Origin: Paenarthrobacter nitroguajacolicus
GTDB taxonomy: Bacteria; Actinomycetota; Actinomycetes; Actinomycetales; Micrococcaceae
Direction: 5' to 3'
Assembly: GCF_029952445.1 (NCBI RefSeq)
Contig: NZ_JAQPPK010000017.1
Location: 51,423 to 115,422 of the forward strand
DNA length: 64,000 nt
The translations under genes were made by a program, and so were the position numbers. Shown here piece after piece: positions 1-8,689 of the stretch. The notes under the pieces are model-generated. The model was not told the DNA's origin, did no database searches, and saw nothing but the letters and a program-made list of their open reading frames with translations. Every line of letters begins with the position of its first letter. Within the stretch, counting starts at the first letter, position 1.

Positions 1-223
1 CTACTTCCAGCCAGGCCCCGGCAACAGCATGGGCTTTGACGACCTCAAGGTCATCGAAGCAAAGAAGTTCCTGGTTGCGGTGGCCGGTGGGGCGCAGGAA
101 AACTCGAACATCAACGACGCCGCATCGGCGGCCGCCATTGTCAGTGCCGCCGAAACGTCCTCGCTGTCCGGTCAGTGGCAGAAGATCGAGGAAATCCACG
201 GCACCACGGCAGCACGGGCATAA
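1..223 (+). CDS. Gfo/Idh/MocA-family oxidoreductase, C-terminal fragment
   Basis: Only the last 73 codons are in the window; the reading frame is open from base 2 and stops with TAA at 221-223. The residues resemble the end of Gfo/Idh/MocA sugar dehydrogenases, where a stretch like INDAASAAAIVSAAETSS-GQWQKIEEI closes the second domain (known family pattern: a helix used for collecting substrates followed by SS-x-GxW). It lies 2 nt before a LacI-type regulator and heads an inositol-type catabolic cluster, so a role as an NAD(P)-dependent polyol or sugar dehydrogenase is likely. The nucleotide-binding half is outside the window, so the exact substrate cannot be judged. Confidence 0.6.
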   Translation, partial: YFQPGPGNSMGFDDLKVIEAKKFLVAVAGGAQENSNINDAASAAAIVSAAETSSLSGQWQKIEEIHGTTAARA

Positions 224-225
224 CC

Positions 226-1245
226 ATGGCACTTACACCCGCCCGGCGGCCGACGATCATGGACGTGGCAGAACGTGCCGGCGTGTCCAAGTCGTTGGTC
301 TCGCTCGTCCTGCGCGACTCACCGCGCGTCAGCGATGAGCGCCGCCAGCGGGTGCTTAGGGTCGTCGAGGAGCTGGGCTACGAACTGAACCTCGCAGCCC
401 GCTCCCTGGCAACCCGGGACAGTGGAACCATCGGCGTGCTGGTCAGTGACATGCACAACCCCTGGGCCTTCGATGTTGCCGATGCTGCCCGGACCGTGCT
501 CGAAGAGGCAGGTCATACCGTCCTCTTCAGTGCTGTGACGGCGGCGGACAGGGGAGTGGACCAGTCCATCCTCCAGGCATTCAGGGACCTTCGGGTTGCT
601 GGATTGCTCGTGGTCGGTACCGTGCCGGACAAGGCCCCGTTCAACCGGGCAGTGTCCGGCGGAGCCGTGGTATTCGCCGGTGGGGGACCCGATTACATCG
701 ATACAGCTGACGTGGTGCGCAGTGATGACACCCAAGGCATGGCGATGGTTGTTGAGCACCTGATCGCCCAAGGCCACGAAAACATCGTGCACTTGGGCGG
801 GCTTGGCGGCTCGGTGGGCAGGGCACGCGTGGATGGGTATTCGGCAGCCATGGAAGAGCACGGACTGTCCCGCCACATCTCCGTTGTGGACGCCGACTTC
901 TTCCAGGAATCCGGTTACGTCGCAGCCCAAAGGGCCCTCGGCTCACCACGGTCAAAGACGCAGCGCCCCACCGCCCTGGCCTGCATCAACGATCTCGCTG
1001 CCTTCGGCGCCATGACAGCTGCGGACGAACGTGGGTTTGAGGTAGCCATCACCGGCTACGACAACATCGCCCTCGGTGCCATGCCCCGCCTCGGACTGAC
1101 CACGGTGGACCCGGATAGTTCCACCATTGGGGTGACCGGGGCCAAGACCCTCCTGGAACGTATCCATGGCGAGGGCAACGGCTTCGTGCACCACCCGGTG
1201 ACGCCCCACCTTGTGGTGCGCACCTCCAGCCTGCTCGGCCTCTAA
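226..1245 (+). CDS. LacI-family transcriptional regulator
   Basis: 339 residues, the usual LacI length. An N-terminal helix-turn-helix is clear (PTIMDVAERAGVSKSLVSL, roughly residues 9-27), followed by a hinge helix region (YELNLAARSLATRDSGTIG) and a periplasmic-binding-protein-like effector domain. The in-frame ATG at 226 is preferred over upstream starts because it places the HTH at residue 9 and lies 2 nt after the preceding stop. It sits at the head of or inside the inositol/sugar catabolic gene run, so it is the natural candidate for the local repressor, with an inositol-derived effector (inference). No palindromic operator was identified near it. Confidence 0.92.
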   Translation: MALTPARRPTIMDVAERAGVSKSLVSLVLRDSPRVSDERRQRVLRVVEELGYELNLAARSLATRDSGTIGVLVSDMHNPWAFDVADAARTVLEEAGHTVLFSAVTAADRGVDQSILQAFRDLRVAGLLVVGTVPDKAPFNRAVSGGAVVFAGGGPDYIDTADVVRSDDTQGMAMVVEHLIAQGHENIVHLGGLGGSVGRARVDGYSAAMEEHGLSRHISVVDADFFQESGYVAAQRALGSPRSKTQRPTALACINDLAAFGAMTAADERGFEVAITGYDNIALGAMPRLGLTTVDPDSSTIGVTGAKTLLERIHGEGNGFVHHPVTPHLVVRTSSLLGL

Positions 1246-1306
1246 CTACACCTCTGCTTGCTCCGTCCCCGGCGGAGCCCCAGACCCAACATCTTCAAGG
1301 ATGACG

Positions 1307-2239
1307 ATGGCTTCTTTAATCACACCCCAAATCTTTGTCGCTCTTGGCAGCGTCGAACCGGACCTGGTCGAACCATTGCTCGCTGAGCACCAGCGGCTCA
1401 TCCAGGACCCCAATGCTGACGAGCTGGCCGCCGCTGACGCTGCGATCGTCAGGGCCGCTTACCGGGTGGACCGGGAATTGCTGGACCGCATGCCGGCCCT
1501 GAAAGTGATCGCCCGAACCGGCGTAGGGACGGACCTCGTCGACGTGGCCGAAGCGAACCGGCGCGGCATCCCTGTCGTCATCACACCCGGGAGCAATACG
1601 GCTTCGGTCGCTGAAGGCGTTTTCGCACACCTGCTGGCCCTGGTCAAGAAGCTGTCCCCACTGACTTCGCTGGTTCGGGAGGGACGCTGGGACCAGCGTG
1701 CCGGCGTCGTGGTTGGCGACCTGGAAGGATTCACGCTGGGCATCATCGGGTATGGCCGTATCGGCCGCCGCGTTGCCCGCATCGCCGAAGCGTTTGACCT
1801 GAAGGTCCTGGCCTACGATCCCTACGCCGAGATCCCGGACCCAATCCGTTGCAACACGGTGGAGGAACTCCTTGCGGGCAGCGACTTCACCACCCTGCAC
1901 GTACCCCTGACAGCTGAAAACCACCACCTGATGGACGCTGTGCGGATCGAGGCCATGAAGCCCGGCGCGGTCCTTATCAACTGCAGCCGGGGCGGACTGA
2001 TCGACCTCGATGCGGCCCACGCGGCCTTGGAATCCGGGCAGCTGTCCGGGCTCGGCCTGGACGTGTACGATCCCGAACCGCCTGCCCACCACCGGCTCTT
2101 CGACCACGAGAACGTGGTCCTGACCCCGCACCTGATGGGCTTTACCAGGCAAGGGATGGCCCACACCGTCAGGGACGCCGCGAAGGGCGCGGTGGACGTC
2201 CTCGCCGGCCGGCAACCAGCGGCCGTGGCAGCACCATGA
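1307..2239 (+). CDS. D-isomer-specific 2-hydroxyacid dehydrogenase (SerA-like)
   Basis: About 310 residues. It has the Rossmann fingerprint GYGRIG near the middle and the family catalytic elements Arg (NCSRGG), Glu (YDPEPP) and His (LTPHL). The protein catalyses NAD(P)-dependent interconversion of a 2-hydroxy- and a 2-oxoacid; the substrate is unknown. Start chosen at 1307 because AAGG at 1297-1300 gives a 6-nt spacing; ATG 1301 is the alternative. It lies between the LacI regulator and the iolG-like gene in the same orientation, so it is probably part of the sugar-acid/polyol catabolic operon rather than serine biosynthesis; it lacks the C-terminal ACT domain of biosynthetic SerA. Confidence 0.85.
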   Translation: MASLITPQIFVALGSVEPDLVEPLLAEHQRLIQDPNADELAAADAAIVRAAYRVDRELLDRMPALKVIARTGVGTDLVDVAEANRRGIPVVITPGSNTASVAEGVFAHLLALVKKLSPLTSLVREGRWDQRAGVVVGDLEGFTLGIIGYGRIGRRVARIAEAFDLKVLAYDPYAEIPDPIRCNTVEELLAGSDFTTLHVPLTAENHHLMDAVRIEAMKPGAVLINCSRGGLIDLDAAHAALESGQLSGLGLDVYDPEPPAHHRLFDHENVVLTPHLMGFTRQGMAHTVRDAAKGAVDVLAGRQPAAVAAP

Positions 2240-2323
2240 CGTTCGACGCTAACCAGCAGCACATCGAAACAACAACCCTCGCCCCGGCTTCACCGGGCAA
2301 CATTCTGGAAAGGACCCCCTCCC

Positions 2324-3346
2324 ATGTCCGCTGACCGTCCCGGTAAGCCCCTTAAAGTAGCGCTGTTCGGTTCCGGCCGCATTGGCCATGTCCATGCACG
2401 CAACATCCTGGCCAATCCAGAGCTGGAACTGGTCGCCATCGCGGATCCGTTCATCGACGGTGCACGTGCCCTCGCCGCGGGAACGGGCGCGGTGGCTGTC
2501 TCCACCGCAGACGAAGTATTCGGCATCGAGGGCCTGGATGCCGTGATCATCGGTTCACCCACCAGCACCCACGTGGAGCTGATCTCCCGTGCAGCCGCGC
2601 AGGGCGTGGCTGCGCTCTGCGAGAAACCCATCGATCTTGACGTCGAGCGTGTCCTGGCTTGCCGGGACAGCCTGCGCGGCAACGAAACGCCGCTCATGCT
2701 CGGCTTCAACCGCCGTTTCGACCCGAACTTCTCTGCCGTTCAGGCGCGGGTGGCGGCAGGGGAGATCGGCAAACTGGAACAGCTGACCATCATCAGCCGC
2801 GACCCTGCTCCCGCGCCGGCGGCCTACATTGCAAGCTCGGGTGGCATCTTCCGCGATCAAAGCATCCATGACCTGGACATGGCCCGGTTCTTCGTCCCCG
2901 AAATCATCGAAGTGTCTGCGACCGGTTCCAACCTGTTCTGCGACTACATCGAGGAAGCCGGTGACTTCGACTCCGTTGTGATCACGTTGCGGGGCCGCAA
3001 CGGAGAGCAGATCACCATCATCAACTCCCGGCACAGCGCTTTCGGCCATGACCAGCGCCTTGAAGCGTTCGGCAGCGAAGGCATGCTCACAGCAGGAAAC
3101 CTGACTCCCACCAGCGTGCGGAAGTTCACCGCTGCCGGTGCCGAGGAAGCCGACCCGTACCTGAACTTCTTCCTGGAGCGCTACGCCGACGCCTACCGCA
3201 GCGAGCTGGACAGCTTCGCCAAGGCCGTCCGGGCCGGCACTGCCTGCAGCCCGGGATTCGACGACGGCCTCCAGGCTCTCCTGCTGGCGAACGCCGCCGA
3301 AGAATCAGCGCGGTCGGGTCGTGTTGTCAAGATCGGGCAGGCATAG
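2324..3346 (+). CDS. iolG: Inositol 2-dehydrogenase-like oxidoreductase (Gfo/Idh/MocA)
   Basis: 340 residues. The N-terminal Rossmann motif GSGRIGHVHARN (16-27) is typical of myo-inositol 2-dehydrogenases, with the CEKP motif (Lys101) and the GGIFRDQSIHDLD segment supplying Asp178 and His182 of the catalytic Lys/Asp/His set. The expected reaction is NAD-dependent oxidation of myo-inositol (or scyllo-inositol) to scyllo-inosose, the first step of inositol breakdown. GGAAAGGA upstream serves as ribosome site. The next gene starts on its last base. Neighbouring IolE/IolI-like and MmsA/IolA genes support the assignment; specificity among inositol stereoisomers cannot be read from the sequence. 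Confidence 0.8.
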   Translation: MSADRPGKPLKVALFGSGRIGHVHARNILANPELELVAIADPFIDGARALAAGTGAVAVSTADEVFGIEGLDAVIIGSPTSTHVELISRAAAQGVAALCEKPIDLDVERVLACRDSLRGNETPLMLGFNRRFDPNFSAVQARVAAGEIGKLEQLTIISRDPAPAPAAYIASSGGIFRDQSIHDLDMARFFVPEIIEVSATGSNLFCDYIEEAGDFDSVVITLRGRNGEQITIINSRHSAFGHDQRLEAFGSEGMLTAGNLTPTSVRKFTAAGAEEADPYLNFFLERYADAYRSELDSFAKAVRAGTACSPGFDDGLQALLLANAAEESARSGRVVKIGQA

Positions 3347-4128
3347 TGGTGGCTCTCCTCAAAGACAAAGTGGTCCTCATCAGTGGAGGCACCCAGGGGC
3401 TGGGCGCCGGTGTAGCCAGGCGCGCAGCTGCTGAAGGAGCCGCCGGCATCGCCATCACCGGACGGAACGCCGGTGCCGGTGAAGAGCTTGCCGCCGCGAT
3501 CTCAGCTGCCGGAGTGGAAACCCGCTTCATCAAAACGGACCTCGCCGACGTGGAACAGGCCCGCAACTCTGTCCTGGAAACCATCGCGGAGTTTGGCCAA
3601 CTGGACTGCGCGGTCAACGCGGCCGGCCTGACCACCCGCGGCACCATGCTGGACACCACCCCGGAGCTGTTTGACGCCCACATTGCGGTGAACCTGAAGT
3701 CGCCGTTCTTCATCATGTCCGAGACCATCAAGCATCTGCGCAGTAGGGGAGTGCCCGGCAGCATCCTCAACGTCATTTCCATTGCTGAGCTCGGCGGCCA
3801 ACCATACCTGGCGCCTTATGTGGCAGCGAAGGCGGGACTGGCGGGCGTGACCCGGAACGCGGCCCACGCCCACCGTTGGGACAGGATCCGCATCAACGGC
3901 CTGGACATCGGCTGGACCGCCACCGACGGCGAAGCCGAGACGCAAAAGAAGTTCCACGGCGCAGGGGATGACTGGCTCGAGAAGGCCAACGCCTCCGTCC
4001 CTATGGGAAAGCTCGGCCAAGTGGACGAGATCGCAGAATTCATTGTCTTTCTCCTCTCCGACAGGAGCGGAGTCGTCACCGGCTCGGTCATCGACTGGGA
4101 CCAAAACGTACTTGGAGGATCAGATTGA
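3346..4128 (+). CDS. SDR-family oxidoreductase
   Basis: 260 residues. It shows the short-chain dehydrogenase cofactor motif SGGTQGLG near the N terminus, the NAAG motif and the catalytic Tyr/Lys pair in YVAAK; an unusual feature is that the region before it reads ELGGQPYLAPYVAAK, and after it there is a long insertion (DIGWTATDGEAE). The GTG start overlaps the iolG-like stop by one base, so translation is coupled. In an inositol cluster an SDR could oxidise or reduce inosose or a keto-sugar intermediate (inference). The substrate is not assigned. Confidence 0.85.
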   Translation: MVALLKDKVVLISGGTQGLGAGVARRAAAEGAAGIAITGRNAGAGEELAAAISAAGVETRFIKTDLADVEQARNSVLETIAEFGQLDCAVNAAGLTTRGTMLDTTPELFDAHIAVNLKSPFFIMSETIKHLRSRGVPGSILNVISIAELGGQPYLAPYVAAKAGLAGVTRNAAHAHRWDRIRINGLDIGWTATDGEAETQKKFHGAGDDWLEKANASVPMGKLGQVDEIAEFIVFLLSDRSGVVTGSVIDWDQNVLGGSD

Positions 4129-5012
4129 GCATCATTACCAGCCGCCTCGCCGCAGCACCCATTTCCTGGGGAGTCTGTGAAGTCCCCGGATGGGGCCACC
4201 AACTGGACGCAGGCAAAGTCTTGTCCGAAATGACCGCCCTTGGCATCAGCGCCACCGAATTCGGCCCGGCCGGATTCCTGCCCGAACAAGCAGCCCAGCG
4301 CGCTGAAGTCCTGAAGCAACACCATCTGCAGGCCATCGGCGGGTTCTTCCCCGTCGTCCTCCACGACCCGTCCAAGAACCCCTTCGATGCTGTGGCCCCC
4401 GAGCTGGACGCCTACGAAGCGGCCGGAGCCAGCATCATGGTCCTTGCCGCTGAAACCGGCGTTGCCGGTTATGACCAGCGTCACGAGCTCGACGCCGAAG
4501 GCTGGGACCTGTTCGGTCGGAACCTCGACGCTGTGGTCAAGGCAGCAGCGGACAAAGGCATCCAGGCAGTTGTCCACCCCCACGTGGGCACCATGATCGA
4601 GACCACCTCCGATGTTGACCGCGTCCTGAACGACACCGCCGCCAACCTTTGCCTGGACACCGGTCACTTGCTGATCGGTGGCACCGACCCTGCGGTGCTG
4701 GTCCGCGACTACGCCGCCCGCATCGGACACACCCATCTCAAGGACGTGCGAAAAGCAGTCGCCCTGCGCGTCCAGGCCGGCGACATCTCCTACACCGACG
4801 CCGTCAAAGCTGGAATGTACGTTCCTCTCGGTCAAGGAGATGTGGGCATTGCCGGGATCGTGCGGGAGCTGCTGGACGCGGGCTACCCAGGCTGGTTCAC
4901 CATGGAACAGGACACCATCCTCGAAACGGAACCGAGCGACGAAGGCCCGGTCCGGGACGTCCGGCAGTCTGTTGCCTTCCTGCGCCAACTCGATGCGGAG
5001 ATCGGTAGATGA
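4125..5012 (+). CDS. iolE: Sugar phosphate isomerase/epimerase family (inosose dehydratase/isomerase-like)
   Basis: 295 residues, a TIM-barrel of the AP-endonuclease-2/xylose-isomerase-like class. Family-typical elements are APISWGVCEVPGWG at the N terminus, ATEFGPAGFLP, HPHVGTMIET, LDTGHLLIGG and HTHLKDV, whose Glu/Asp/His residues normally bind the metal. It is expected to act on 2-keto-myo-inositol either as dehydratase (IolE) or isomerase (IolI); the two are hard to separate by eye. The TTG start at 4125 overlaps the previous TGA and is preceded by GGAGG at 4114-4118, which decides the start. Confidence 0.75.
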   Translation: MSIITSRLAAAPISWGVCEVPGWGHQLDAGKVLSEMTALGISATEFGPAGFLPEQAAQRAEVLKQHHLQAIGGFFPVVLHDPSKNPFDAVAPELDAYEAAGASIMVLAAETGVAGYDQRHELDAEGWDLFGRNLDAVVKAAADKGIQAVVHPHVGTMIETTSDVDRVLNDTAANLCLDTGHLLIGGTDPAVLVRDYAARIGHTHLKDVRKAVALRVQAGDISYTDAVKAGMYVPLGQGDVGIAGIVRELLDAGYPGWFTMEQDTILETEPSDEGPVRDVRQSVAFLRQLDAEIGR

Positions 5013-6034
5013 GCGCGGTCCGCTGGGGCGTGCTGACCACAGCAAGGATCGCCCAGGGACGCTTTCTGCCATCAATGGAGAGGGCCCGGAACGCTGTGGC
5101 GTCAGCCATCAGCAGCCCCAACGGCAAGGCCGCTGAAGTTGCCGAGCACTTCGGCATCCCTGCTGCCTACGGTTCCCACGAGGAACTCCTGGCAGATCCA
5201 AACATCGAAGCGGTGTACCTTCCGTTCCCGAACTCACTGCATGCCGACTGGATTGTTGCCGCCGCAGAAGCCGGGAAAGACATCCTCTGCGAGAAGCCCT
5301 TGGTCGCCACCACGCACGACTACCGAAGGGTGGTCGAAGCGTGCGAACGCAACGGGGTGAACCTGATGGAGGCGTTCATGTACCGCTTCCATCCGCAGCA
5401 CCAGAAGGTCAGGGAGTTCATCGATTCCGGCAGGATCGGCGAACTTGTCTCCCTGCACGCCCGTTTCCACTTCCCCATGGACCGATCCAACGGTGAGGTA
5501 CGACTTCAGCCGGGTATGGACGGCGGTGCCCTGAACGACGTCGGCTGTTACGCCGTCGACATCATGAACATGGTCATGGGCCGCGCCCCGGAGTCCGTCT
5601 ACGGGAAAGGCACAAGCCGAACCGACCCGGTGGAAACCACAGTCGCAGCCATCCTGGACTACGGCGACGTGGTGGGGACATTGGACTGCGGCTTCGAGGG
5701 CCAGCGCACCCACACCTTCCAGGTGATCGGAACCGAAGGCCAAATCACCCTGGACAAGGCCTTCGACCCCGACCCGGGGGAGATAGCACGCGTCACGGTT
5801 TCATTGCGTGACGGGCGAACCGAGTCATTCGACATCGGCGAAGACCAGTTCAAGACCGAAATTGAACGGTTCAGTGCATGGGTTCGTAACTCAGGCCCTG
5901 AGCTTATTCACCGGGATCTGACCGAACAGAACCTTGCCGTCCGCCTGGCCCTCCAGGAATCACTTGCCACCGGCCTGCCCCGCGCAGTCAACCCCGTTCA
6001 CACCGCGGAGCACCACCTACTTCAGGAGCAGTAA
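5009..6034 (+). CDS. Gfo/Idh/MocA-family oxidoreductase
   Basis: 341 residues. It begins with a cofactor-binding segment (RWGVLTTARIAQ) in which the usual GxGxxG is degenerate to LTTARIA, as in the dimeric dihydrodiol dehydrogenase/glucose-fructose oxidoreductase branch, followed by CEKPL with the catalytic Lys and GGALNDVGCYAVD. It overlaps the preceding gene by ATGA and the following mmsA by one base, so it belongs to a tightly coupled operon. It probably oxidises or reduces a cyclitol or sugar; the substrate is unknown. It is clearly a different subgroup from the iolG-like gene upstream. Confidence 0.85.
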   Translation: MSAVRWGVLTTARIAQGRFLPSMERARNAVASAISSPNGKAAEVAEHFGIPAAYGSHEELLADPNIEAVYLPFPNSLHADWIVAAAEAGKDILCEKPLVATTHDYRRVVEACERNGVNLMEAFMYRFHPQHQKVREFIDSGRIGELVSLHARFHFPMDRSNGEVRLQPGMDGGALNDVGCYAVDIMNMVMGRAPESVYGKGTSRTDPVETTVAAILDYGDVVGTLDCGFEGQRTHTFQVIGTEGQITLDKAFDPDPGEIARVTVSLRDGRTESFDIGEDQFKTEIERFSAWVRNSGPELIHRDLTEQNLAVRLALQESLATGLPRAVNPVHTAEHHLLQEQ

Positions 6035-7527
6035 TGACCATCATCAACCACTTCATCAGCGGCACCGAGGCAGCCGGCAGCGGAACCGACACCAAGCCCA
6101 TCTACAATCCCGCCACCGGAGCGGTCACCGCCGAGCTGCGACTGGCCAACGCCGCCGATCTCAACGCCACGGTGGCTGCAGCCAAGAAGGCAGCAGAGTC
6201 CTGGGGCGACATTTCGCTGGCCAAGCGCACTGCCGTGCTCTTCAAGTTCCGTGAGCTCGTGGCCACCCACGTCGAAGAACTCGCCCAGCTGATCACCTCT
6301 GAACACGGCAAGGTCCTCAACGACGCCAAGGGCGAGATCGGCCGCGGCCTTGAAGTGATCGAGTTCGCTTGCGGCATCCCACAGCTGCTCAAGGGAGAGT
6401 ACTCGGACCAGGTCTCCACCGGCATCGATGTCTTCTCCTTCCGGGAGCCCGTGGGCGTTGTCGCCGGCATCACCCCGTTCAACTTCCCGGTGATGGTCCC
6501 GCTGTGGATGGCCCCCATGGCGATCGCCACCGGCAACGCGTTCATCCTCAAGCCCTCGCACCGCGTGCCCTCGGCGGCCATGCTGCTGGCCAAACTGTGG
6601 AAGGACGCAGGCCTTCCCGACGGCGTTTTCCAGGTTGTGCACGGTGACCGCGAAGTAGTGTCCGGGCTGCTGACCCACCCGGACGTCGACGCAATCTCCT
6701 TCGTTGGCTCCACCCCGGTGGCCAAGCACATCACTGAAGTTGCTACCGCCCATGGCAAGCGCGTCCAGGCTTTGGGCGGCGCCAAGAACCACGCCATCAT
6801 CATGCCCGACGCCGATCTCGACAACGCGGCTGACCACTTGGCCGCCGCCGCGTTCGGTTCCGCGGGACAGCGTTGCATGGCAATCTCCGTTGCCGTTGCC
6901 GTCGGCGAAGCCGCTGACCTGTTGGTCAAGAAGGTCGAAGAACGTGCCTTGGACGTCAAGGTCAAGAACGGAACAGAAGCTGACGCTGACATGGGTCCGG
7001 TGATCAGCCCGGAATCCCGCGATTTCATTGTCAGGACAGTCACCGAAGCCGAACAAGCCGGCGCAGCCATGGTCGTGGACGGCCGTGACCTCGTGGTCCC
7101 TGGCCATGAGAAAGGTTTCTGGGTGGGGCCCACCGTCATTGACCACGTCAAGACCGAAATGAGCGCCTACCAGGAGGAGATCTTCGGACCCGTTCTGGTG
7201 GTGGTCCGAGTGGAAGACCTGGACGCGGGCATCAAGCTCATCAACGCCAACCCCTACGGCAACGGAACCGCCATCTTCACTTCCTCGGGCGCAGCGGCGC
7301 GGAAGTTCCAGCGATCCGTGGACGTGGGAATGATCGGCATCAACGTTCCCTTGCCTGTGCCGGTGGCCTACTACTCCTTTGGCGGCTGGAAGGCTTCGCT
7401 GTTCGGCGACAAGCACATCTATGGCCCGGAAGGTGTCTCCTTCTACACCCGCGGCAAGGTGGTGACGTCCCGCTGGCCCGAAACCAACCACGCCTCGGGA
7501 GCCTCGTACAACTTCCCGTCAAACTAA
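6034..7527 (+). CDS. mmsA: Methylmalonate-semialdehyde dehydrogenase (CoA-acylating)
   Basis: 497 residues, full length for the MmsA/IolA family. Diagnostic segments are EHGKVLNDAKGEIGRGLEVIE, GVVAGITPFNFPVMVPLW and the catalytic cysteine (about Cys281) in GSAGQRCM. The enzyme converts malonate semialdehyde (end of inositol catabolism) or methylmalonate semialdehyde (valine catabolism) to acetyl- or propionyl-CoA with NAD and CoA. It is the last gene of the overlapping catabolic operon, consistent with the final IolA step. Its stop overlaps the convergent xdhC stop by 4 nt. Confidence 0.93.
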   Translation: MTIINHFISGTEAAGSGTDTKPIYNPATGAVTAELRLANAADLNATVAAAKKAAESWGDISLAKRTAVLFKFRELVATHVEELAQLITSEHGKVLNDAKGEIGRGLEVIEFACGIPQLLKGEYSDQVSTGIDVFSFREPVGVVAGITPFNFPVMVPLWMAPMAIATGNAFILKPSHRVPSAAMLLAKLWKDAGLPDGVFQVVHGDREVVSGLLTHPDVDAISFVGSTPVAKHITEVATAHGKRVQALGGAKNHAIIMPDADLDNAADHLAAAAFGSAGQRCMAISVAVAVGEAADLLVKKVEERALDVKVKNGTEADADMGPVISPESRDFIVRTVTEAEQAGAAMVVDGRDLVVPGHEKGFWVGPTVIDHVKTEMSAYQEEIFGPVLVVVRVEDLDAGIKLINANPYGNGTAIFTSSGAAARKFQRSVDVGMIGINVPLPVPVAYYSFGGWKASLFGDKHIYGPEGVSFYTRGKVVTSRWPETNHASGASYNFPSN

Positions 7528-8663
7528 CGGGGAGAGCCCGGGGAAGTGGCGATCCCCAGCCGGGGATCGTCACCTTCCCGCGGCACTGAGCATGACTGGA
7601 TGGATGGGCCGGCGGCAGTGCCGCCATCCAAAGACCGGTGCATTGGTTTTGAACTTCCAGTCAGTGGCAGTCCGGTACCGCCGTGCCGGGCGGCCGTGAT
7701 TTCCGCGAGGATGGAAATCGCTGTCTCCTCAGGTGTGGATCCTCCCAGATCGAGCCCGAGAGGGGAGTGGAGCCGGCCCAGATCAGCCTCGGAGACTGCC
7801 TCGGCCATCAAGAGACTTGCCCGGCGGGCGACCGTGGAGCGTGCTCCCATCGCGCCGACGAAGCCAACTGGCATTCCCAGCGCGACCCGTAGCGCGGGTA
7901 TGTCCAGTCGCTCGTCGTGGGTCAGGACGCAGATCGCGGTCCTCGCATCGATGTCTTCCTCTCCCAGCGAGGACAGGTACTGATCCGGGAAGGCAGTGAC
8001 GAGCCGATCGGCGTCGGGAAATCTTGAGGCAGTCGCCAAAGGCGCCCACGGGTCGCAGACCGTGACGGCGTAACCAGCCGCGGTTGCGAGCCTGCACAGC
8101 GCCGCGCCATGTTCGCCTGCGCCGAGGATGATGAGTCTCGGCCGCGGAGCCCGTGACAAGAGAAGGAGATCACGGGGTTCTGTTGACGCCGTATAGGCCG
8201 CGAGCGCCAGCAAGTTTGCCCGGCGGGCCGCCGCAGCGGGTGCGTATACCGCTGGCTCCGCAATGATCGTCCCGCGTTCAGGACCGGAGGCAACTACGCC
8301 GATAGTGATCGGCTCCCCACGTGCGGCACGCTCCAGCAGTGCCACGTGTTCAGCGCCCACCCGGTACGCGATGACCTCGATGGATCCGCCGCAGGCAAGT
8401 CCGGCCGAATGGGCGGCGGCGTCGTCGAAGCCGAACCGGGCACCCTGGGCTACTCCGTCCCCGAGCACGGACATGCCCAGTATCACAGAGTCGCCCTCAA
8501 CGCAGCCACCCGAGATCGATCCGACGATGACCCCGTTCTCCGTGACTGCCATAGTGGCACCTACCCCGTGCGGAGCGCTGTGAAGGACGCGGGAAACCGA
8601 AACCGCCGCGACCTTCGCTCCGCTGCGAAGGATGGGTAGGAGTCGTTCGGCCAGCTCCAGCAT
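7524..8663 (-). CDS. xdhC: XdhC/CoxI-family molybdenum-cofactor insertion factor
   Basis: 379 residues. The N-terminal XdhC domain carries GSISGGCVEG and a later LACGGSIEV; a C-terminal Rossmann segment (LIILGAGEHGAAL, then VTVCDPW and LTHDERLD) is the XdhC_C domain. Members bind molybdenum cofactor, promote its sulfuration and hand it to xanthine-dehydrogenase-type enzymes. It follows the paoABC-like genes after a 26-nt gap in the same operon, matching the position of paoD in E. coli, so it most likely matures the adjacent enzyme. The C terminus is encoded by the hairpin shared with mmsA. Confidence 0.9.
   Translation of the reverse strand: MLELAERLLPILRSGAKVAAVSVSRVLHSAPHGVGATMAVTENGVIVGSISGGCVEGDSVILGMSVLGDGVAQGARFGFDDAAAHSAGLACGGSIEVIAYRVGAEHVALLERAARGEPITIGVVASGPERGTIIAEPAVYAPAAAARRANLLALAAYTASTEPRDLLLLSRAPRPRLIILGAGEHGAALCRLATAAGYAVTVCDPWAPLATASRFPDADRLVTAFPDQYLSSLGEEDIDARTAICVLTHDERLDIPALRVALGMPVGFVGAMGARSTVARRASLLMAEAVSEADLGRLHSPLGLDLGGSTPEETAISILAEITAARHGGTGLPLTGSSKPMHRSLDGGTAAGPSIQSCSVPREGDDPRLGIATSPGSPR
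7541..7579. terminator. Putative bidirectional terminator hairpin
   Basis: A long inverted repeat just after mmsA: left arm 7541-7557 (GGGAAGTGGCGATCCCC), loop of about 4 nt, right arm 7562-7579 (GGGGATCGTCACCTTCCC), imperfect only at two central positions. There is no U-tract, as is common in actinobacteria. It lies inside the last codons of the convergent xdhC, so it could stop transcription from both sides while coding for protein. Confidence 0.6.
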
Positions 8664-8689
8664 GTGTACCTACCTACGGTGCTCGGCGT

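Noticed and set aside
6022..7491. 489-codon reverse open frame opposite mmsA
   Set aside because: mmsA has full family motifs; the antisense frame has none.
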